10,060 nucleotides of DNA. It comes from Chloroflexota bacterium. GTDB taxonomy: Bacteria; Chloroflexota; UBA5177; JANWHV01. The position numbers and the translations under genes are program-made. This document shows positions 6,450-10,060 of this stretch, one piece after another (position 1 is the stretch's first letter; each line of letters opens with the position of its first letter). The DNA lies in assembly GCA_025924845.1 (NCBI GenBank), contig JAICHN010000167.1, positions 1 to 10,060 on the forward strand, given 5' to 3'. The notes below the pieces were generated by a model. That model ran no database searches, was not told the origin of the DNA, and was given only the letters and a program-made list of their open reading frames with translations.

Positions 6450-6588
6450 CACTGGGCGAACCCATCAATTTGCCCATTAGGTAATCTGTCCCAAATGTAC
6501 CGTCTTCCATGAGATACCATGGACGCAGGTTGCGCCCATGAACATCCAGAACATCGATGCCATTATCACGTTTCTCACCGTCTACCAA
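6450..6588 (-). other. Possible minus-strand gene remnant
   Basis: The gap between the 169-aa and 147-aa genes contains an open minus-strand stretch reading VDGEKRDNGIDVLDVHGR then NLRPWYLMEDGTFGTDYLMG, more protein-like in composition than a random frame. It has only a TTG start, an in-frame stop just upstream (TAG near 6600) and runs into the antisense of the 169-aa gene. It may be a decayed gene fragment or chance. Confidence 0.2.
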
Positions 6589-6626
6589 GGACAGGGCAAA
6601 CTAGGAGATCGTCGCACCTTCGCGCT

Positions 6627-7070
6627 TCAGTCCCACCATAGTTCCATTGTCGTCTGACCAATGTCACGGGGTGGTCCAGACTCGACGGCCCATTGGCCCT
6701 CCGCTTCCGGGTCACCCAGTTCCACAGCCATCCCCTCGGTGAGGAGCGTATGGTTCAAGCCATCGGGATCTGCGGCGAAATCCTGGCCACATTGCTCCAC
6801 TTCGGCGGCAAATAGCGCGAAGAGGCGAGTGCGTGCGTCTTGCTCTTCTGGAAGTGCTAGCCGCATCAAGGCGGGGCCACTCTGCCCAGCTTCCAGTAGG
6901 ACGGAAACCGCCGATGCTCTCGCCTGATAGAGGCTATCCACGAATCGTAACGCCTCTCCCGGCATGCCAAAGCGATCAGCTAGGAAGAGATCTGGATGCT
7001 CGTTCAACCAGTTGCGAGCCTCAAGCGCAGTACCATATTCCACGGAATCACGCATATCGTTCTCAACCAT
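6627..7070 (-). CDS. Uncharacterised protein, 147 aa
   Basis: The 147-residue acidic protein is not assigned to a named family. Its N-terminal third is helical (ALEARNWLNEHPDLFLADRF and GEALRFVDSLYQARASAV). The rest reads as a small alpha/beta unit: VSVLLEAGQSGPALMRLALP, then DARTRLFALFAAEVEQCG, ending IGQTTMELWWD at the C-terminus. A pattern of helix, strand ending in LP, a charged R-x-x-L/I-F helix and a final GQ-to-WWD strand is one I associate with hypothetical proteins of planctomycetes and similar bacteria, without known function. The start could be the ATG at 7070 (weak TTAGGA just upstream) or the internal ATG at 7055 (GAGAA upstream). It is on the opposite strand from its neighbours, with 187 bases to the gene on its 3' side. 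No membrane segment or export signal is seen. Confidence 0.6.
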   Translation of the reverse strand: MVENDMRDSVEYGTALEARNWLNEHPDLFLADRFGMPGEALRFVDSLYQARASAVSVLLEAGQSGPALMRLALPEEQDARTRLFALFAAEVEQCGQDFAADPDGLNHTLLTEGMAVELGDPEAEGQWAVESGPPRDIGQTTMELWWD

Positions 7071-7443
7071 TCCTAACTCTCAGCATCCTATGCCGAGGGA
7101 CGGCGCCGACCCAGTCGATTAAGAGAGAAAGAAGTAGTCGTAGACTCAAGCATACACGGACATATCGTACACTTAGACTGGTACACCCACGAAAGATGCC
7201 CGGATAAGTAGCGGTGGGCTACTCCACAGTATTTCGGTCATTTGTGCGCTGATTATCATGCCGGAAGATCATCACAGAAAATGGAATCCTCACCTAAAAC
7301 GTACCTGCTCAATAACCTGGGAACGGGCAGCGATCACACAGCGCTACGGCTCGCTATTCTGCCAGTGCAACCGCGTTGAATACCTGGCCGATGTGCAGTG
7401 TGGCGGAGAGCGTCGTAGGCTATGGAGCCCAGTCGAGGTCCCC
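7071..7443. other. Sparse region with no convincing gene
   Basis: These 373 bases separate two minus-strand unknown genes. I see a perfect hairpin, AGTAGC-GGTGG-GCTACT, at 7207-7223 without a T-tract. A 75-codon plus-strand frame from 7258 to 7485 has no ribosome site, contains many Cys, Trp and Arg residues, and overlaps the 3' end of the 87-aa gene, so I do not call it. A 32-codon frame from 7281 to 7379 is equally weak. The stretch may be remnants of lost genes. Confidence 0.4.
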
Positions 7444-7707
7444 CTACTGCAAATGATCACATGGGTCATAACCCAACTGCTCTAGACTGACGATCTTCGA
7501 GGTTTGCTTATTCCGTTTGAGGAAGCGCGCTACCTCCCGCGCGGACCCGAAGACCGAGCGCCATACGAGGTCATCCTGCGCCAAGGCACGCGAGTTCGGG
7601 AGTTCCTGGAAGTCATCAGGCGCCCGTGAGCAGACGATCTGCCCAATGACTTGGTACTTGATCTGGCTACCCATCGGTGTCAGCAGCACCTTGGCACGTG
7701 CGCGCAT
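7444..7707 (-). CDS. Uncharacterised small protein, 87 aa
   Basis: This 87-residue product has amphipathic and charged segments that read like a real protein: QVIGQIVCSRAPDDFQELP, ALAQDDLVWRSVFGSAREVARFLKR and a conserved-looking tail SKIVSLEQLGYDP. I recognise no family. The start codon at 7707 has GGAAAAG closely upstream and a better GAGGAG about 13 bases away, so initiation is plausible but not strong. A basic N-terminus (MRARAK) precedes a short hydrophobic run (VLLTP), too short for an export signal. It may be complete or the surviving 3' end of a longer gene, because the first dozen residues look less ordered than the rest. It has no same-strand partner within 370 bases. Confidence 0.45.
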   Translation of the reverse strand: MRARAKVLLTPMGSQIKYQVIGQIVCSRAPDDFQELPNSRALAQDDLVWRSVFGSAREVARFLKRNKQTSKIVSLEQLGYDPCDHLQ

Positions 7708-7906
7708 GTCTTTTCCGATACTCCTCTGCTAGTCACCGGAATAGGGTGTGTCTCACCCACGTGCCAGTGTAGCGCCAGTCGGATCCCGTCGTTGCCCTAG
7801 GCTGAGGGCTAACGATCCCACTGCCTTGAAGCTGGCGGCCTGAGACAACCAGCTCGATAGGTGGGGATCAGGCGGTTGCCGAGAGCACGGCAGCGGTCGG
7901 AGCGGC

Positions 7907-8172
7907 ATGTTCACGGATCAGATCGGCCAAGGCGGGCACGCGGCCAGCATGTCGAGTTCAGCAATGACCTTGTTGGCCAGTGGACCTGGCGCGGGTGGGC
8001 GGACATCATGGCGGACTGGGCCAACGCCACCGGGTGGATGCCCGACAGCAGGCCGTCTGGGCACCACCAGTGGAATTACATGGACTTCTACATGGAGAGG
8101 CCGCAGGCACCCCTCATCAAGCGCTACCCTGAATGGTCACGTGTAGTCCTTGAACTGATCCGGCGAAAATAG
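7907..8172 (+). pseudogene. Tryptophan-rich gene remnant with lost N-terminus
   Basis: The last about 70 codons, up to the TAG at 8170-8172, look genuine: DLVGQWTWRGWADIMADWAN, then HHQWNYMDFYMERP and IKRYPEWSRVVLELIRRK. The tryptophan and aromatic density and the amphipathic final helix support coding. In this frame there is no ATG before the internal ATATGG-type methionine, and upstream codons back to the GTG at 7861 are a low-quality Arg-rich run. A neighbouring frame instead offers ATG at 7907 with MFTDQIGQGGHAASM, so an indel between about 7945 and 7980 may have broken one gene. I do not recognise the family. Small tryptophan-rich proteins of this kind resemble the other unknowns of the island. 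Sequencing error is an alternative. Confidence 0.35.
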
Positions 8173-8211
8173 GTCCGGATCTCAACCAATAACGACCGCC
8201 TTGCCGGCGCT

Positions 8212-8258
8212 GAGTGAGGGCGCTAATTAGCTTGAGCGTTCGATGGGGTGCTCACTCG
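8212..8258. repeat. Inverted repeats and palindrome upstream of the oxidoreductase gene
   Basis: GAGTGAG (8212-8218) pairs with CTCACTC (8251-8257). Between them is a perfect ten-base palindrome, GCTAATTAGC (8222-8231). The unit recurs as CGAGTGAG at 8322-8329, the exact complement of CTCACTCG at 8251-8258, immediately before the AAAGGA ribosome site. The palindrome could be an operator for a dimeric repressor. The GAGTGAG copies could form alternative RNA hairpins, one of which would include sequence next to the ribosome site. No regulator gene is in the window. Confidence 0.4.
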
Positions 8259-8342
8259 CGAATATCTCTACCTGACTGGGCCAACCCATTCCTATGTCGC
8301 ACGACGGTATGTTACCTCTACCGAGTGAGAAAGGAATCATCG

Positions 8343-9407
8343 ATGAGCAATGAAGCAGCTATTCTGCGCTTCGCGATTATCGGCTGCGGGGTGATCGGCT
8401 CCACGCACGCCGATGCCATCGCCGCCGTGCCTGGGGCGCGGCTGATCGCCGTGGCCGATTCCGTGATGGAGAAGGCGAAGGCACTTGGCGAACGGTGCAA
8501 GGTGGCCGTCTACGACGACGCGGCGCGAATGCTGGACCAGGAGAAACCGGACGTGGTGTGCGTCTGCACGCCCAGCGGGATGCACGGCGTCCAGGCGTGC
8601 CTGGCCATGCGGGCGGGCGCCCATGTCGTGGTGGAAAAGCCGATGGAGATTACCCTCGGCGCCATCGACGAGATGCTGCACGCCCAGGCCGAGACCGGGC
8701 GGAAGATGGCGGTGATCAGCCAGCATCGCTTCGACGAGGCGAGCGTACGGGTGCATGCGCTGGCGCGGGAGGGCGCGTTCGGCCGCATGGTGCTCGGCAA
8801 CGCGCATGTGCCGTGGTGGCGTTCACAGGGCTACTATGACAGCGGAGCGTGGCGCGGTACCTGGGCACTGGATGGGGGCGGCGTGCTGATGAATCAGTCC
8901 ATCCACTCCATCGACCTCTTAACCTGGCTGATGGGCCCCGTACACAGCCTACGCGCCTACACCGACACGCTGGCCCACCGCATGGAGACCGAGGACACGG
9001 CCGTAGCAATCCTCCGCTTCGCGAGCGGAGCCCTGGGCACGATCGCCGCTACCACCGGCGCCTACCCCGGCGTCACCACTCGCATTGAACTGTTTGGGGA
9101 TCAGGGCTCGGCGATCATCGCGGACGACCGCCTGGCCTACATCCATCTGGCGCGCGACGACCGGGAGCCCCCTGGACCGTACGGCAAGCCTCCGGAGTCC
9201 GTTGCGGCCTCGACCGGCGGCGCCGGCGTGAGCCAGGCAGCGCTGAGCACGCCTGCCACCCACGCGGCCCAGATCGCCGACATGGTGCGGGCTGTTCGTG
9301 AAGATGGAACTCCAGCCCTGGACGGCGAAGGCGCCCGCCATGCCGTGGCAATCATCCTGGGCGTCTATGAATCGGCTCGAACGGGCCAGGAGGTAGTGCT
9401 CGCATGA
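8343..9407 (+). CDS. Gfo/Idh/MocA family oxidoreductase
   Basis: The 354-residue protein is an NAD(P)-dependent sugar or polyol dehydrogenase of the glucose-fructose oxidoreductase/inositol dehydrogenase/MocA family. The Rossmann domain begins with G14-C-G-V-I-G19 and carries the signature E98-K-P100 (VVVEKPMEITLG). The C-terminal substrate domain has the loop GGGVLMNQSIHSIDLLTWLMG, where H188 sits at the usual catalytic position next to D192. Length is typical. I chose the ATG at 8343 because GAGAAAGGA lies at 8327-8335 and the protein starts with the usual short N-terminus; an upstream extension to 8214 in the same frame is not family-like. The gene overlaps the following TIM-barrel gene by ATGA, so the two are translationally coupled. 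Such pairs usually act in sugar, inositol or amino-sugar breakdown, but the substrate cannot be read from the sequence. Confidence 0.93.
   Translation: MSNEAAILRFAIIGCGVIGSTHADAIAAVPGARLIAVADSVMEKAKALGERCKVAVYDDAARMLDQEKPDVVCVCTPSGMHGVQACLAMRAGAHVVVEKPMEITLGAIDEMLHAQAETGRKMAVISQHRFDEASVRVHALAREGAFGRMVLGNAHVPWWRSQGYYDSGAWRGTWALDGGGVLMNQSIHSIDLLTWLMGPVHSLRAYTDTLAHRMETEDTAVAILRFASGALGTIAATTGAYPGVTTRIELFGDQGSAIIADDRLAYIHLARDDREPPGPYGKPPESVAASTGGAGVSQAALSTPATHAAQIADMVRAVREDGTPALDGEGARHAVAIILGVYESARTGQEVVLA
9388..9394 (+). promoter_or_regulatory. Shine-Dalgarno site of the isomerase gene
   Basis: AGGAGGT, a near-perfect anti-16S match, lies inside the last codons of the oxidoreductase gene, nine bases before the overlapping ATG at 9404. 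It confirms this start and the ATGA coupling. Confidence 0.8.
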
Positions 9408-10060
9408 TTCAGCTCTCTGCCTTTGCCGACGAGATCGCCGCCGATTTGGCGGAGCAGATCACTGTACTGCGTAGCGAGGGGATTCATCATATCGACCTAC
9501 GTGCCGCCTGGGGAACCAACGTCCTGGATCTCACCGACGTCCAGGCCACGGAGGCACGCCGCCAGTTGAACGAGGCCGGAATGCACGTCGCGGCGATCGG
9601 GTCGCCAATCGGGAAGACGCCAATCGATGGCGATTTCGAGCCGCAACTGGCGCGTTTCGATCGAGCCTTGACCCTGGCCCGTGTCTTCGAGACTCAATAT
9701 ATCCGCGTTTTCTCCTTCTATCCGCCCGCCGGTAGTCTCCAGGCCGAACCGTCTACATGGCGCGATGAGGTGATCCGGCGGCTGCGCGAACTCACCGCTC
9801 GGGCCGGTGCGGTGGGCATCACCCTGGTACACGAGAACGAGAAAGATCTCTACGGCGATACCATCGACCGCTGCGTGGATTTGTTGACCACGCTGCACGA
9901 TCCTCACTTTGTCGCCGCCTTCGATCCCGCGAACTTCATCCAATGCGGTCAAGAACCCTATCCTGCCGCCTATGAGGCGTTGGCGCCCTGGATTAAGTAC
10001 GTACATGTGAAGGACGCCCAAGCCGATGGCACGGTGACGGCGGCGGGCGAAGGGATCGCG
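9404..10060 (+). CDS. Sugar phosphate isomerase/epimerase-like TIM-barrel protein (3' end outside the window)
   Basis: The frame is open from the ATG at 9404 to the window end (219 codons) and continues beyond. It belongs to the xylose isomerase-like (AP endonuclease 2) TIM-barrel superfamily, whose members isomerise or epimerise sugars and inosose-type compounds with a divalent metal. Metal and catalytic positions are visible: E144 in VHENE, D174 in AFDPANF, H201 in YVHVKDA and E216 in AGEG, in the order and spacing expected of the family. The N-terminal AFADEIAADLAEQI helix and GIHHIDLRAAWG strand are typical of the first barrel unit. About 50-60 residues are probably missing downstream. 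It overlaps the Gfo/Idh/MocA gene by four bases and has its own strong ribosome site, so both products are likely made together. The substrate is unknown; sugar epimerase, inosose dehydratase or hydroxypyruvate isomerase relatives are possible. Confidence 0.9.
   Translation, partial: MIQLSAFADEIAADLAEQITVLRSEGIHHIDLRAAWGTNVLDLTDVQATEARRQLNEAGMHVAAIGSPIGKTPIDGDFEPQLARFDRALTLARVFETQYIRVFSFYPPAGSLQAEPSTWRDEVIRRLRELTARAGAVGITLVHENEKDLYGDTIDRCVDLLTTLHDPHFVAAFDPANFIQCGQEPYPAAYEALAPWIKYVHVKDAQADGTVTAAGEGIA

Larger units (their letters stand above)
7708..8342. other. Mostly non-coding stretch with a gene remnant and upstream repeats
   Basis: Of these 635 bases, 7708-7860 hold nothing I can identify. 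A remnant frame ends at 8172 (listed separately), and 8173-8342 is the leader of the oxidoreductase operon, with a palindrome and inverted repeats (listed separately). No RNA gene, transposase or CRISPR-like repeat is visible. Confidence 0.5.

Noticed and set aside
7258..7485. 75-codon plus-strand frame
   Set aside because: There is no ribosome site, the composition is unusual (Cys, Trp and Arg-rich), and it overlaps the end of the better-supported minus-strand gene by 42 bases.
8214..8342. N-terminal extension of the oxidoreductase in the same frame
   Set aside because: It begins without a ribosome site, adds 43 residues not seen in the family ahead of the Rossmann strand, and covers the palindrome and repeats. 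The ATG at 8343 has a good site.
1..10060. CRISPR array, tRNA or rRNA genes, insertion sequence or phage integrase
   Set aside because: I found no regularly spaced repeats, cloverleaf or rRNA-like stretches, transposase or integrase motifs, or flanking terminal inverted repeats.

Overview
The window comes from a GC-rich bacterium that uses clear Shine-Dalgarno sites. The ABC exporter remnant, the zinc-independent MDR enzyme and the Gfo/Idh/MocA plus TIM-barrel isomerase pair would suit a Chloroflexota-like or actinobacterial-like genome. That placement is an impression from the proteins, not a demonstrated assignment.

Layout. Bases 72-713 encode a histidine phosphatase. Bases 844-2408 form a compact ECF41-type sigma factor module. 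It has an ECF sigma factor with a C-terminal SnoaL-like domain (907-1794, +) and, facing it, a carboxymuconolactone decarboxylase/AhpD-like protein (2324-1866, -). Both genes have the same upstream signature, TGTTACA-N16-CGTC, at 844-870 (+) and 2408-2382 (-). This closely matches the promoter described for ECF41 sigma factors, so the module probably controls itself and its partner. A zinc-independent MDR/quinone oxidoreductase (2583-3560, +) is divergent from the partner gene. Three bases after it begins an ABC exporter half-transporter that has lost its central membrane part with a frame change at about 3774. Only TM1 and, in another frame, TM5-TM6 plus an intact ATPase domain remain.

Bases 4951-8342 are an accessory stretch that looks less GC-rich than its flanks. 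It holds small proteins I cannot assign: 252 aa (+), 169 aa (+), 147 aa (-), 87 aa (-) and a gene remnant ending at 8172, separated by sparse non-coding DNA. Their size, acidity, tryptophan content and mixed orientation recall orphan or immunity-type gene islands, but no toxin is visible, so this is only a hypothesis.

From 8343 the sequence returns to conserved metabolism. A Gfo/Idh/MocA oxidoreductase (8343-9407) overlaps by ATGA with a sugar phosphate isomerase/epimerase-like TIM-barrel protein (9404 to beyond the window end). This looks like a two-gene sugar or polyol catabolic operon, preceded by a palindrome and inverted repeats that may be operator sites.

The best-supported system is the ECF41 module with its duplicated promoter and its partner lacking the usual AhpD histidine. 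The least explained part is the 5.0-8.2 kb island.
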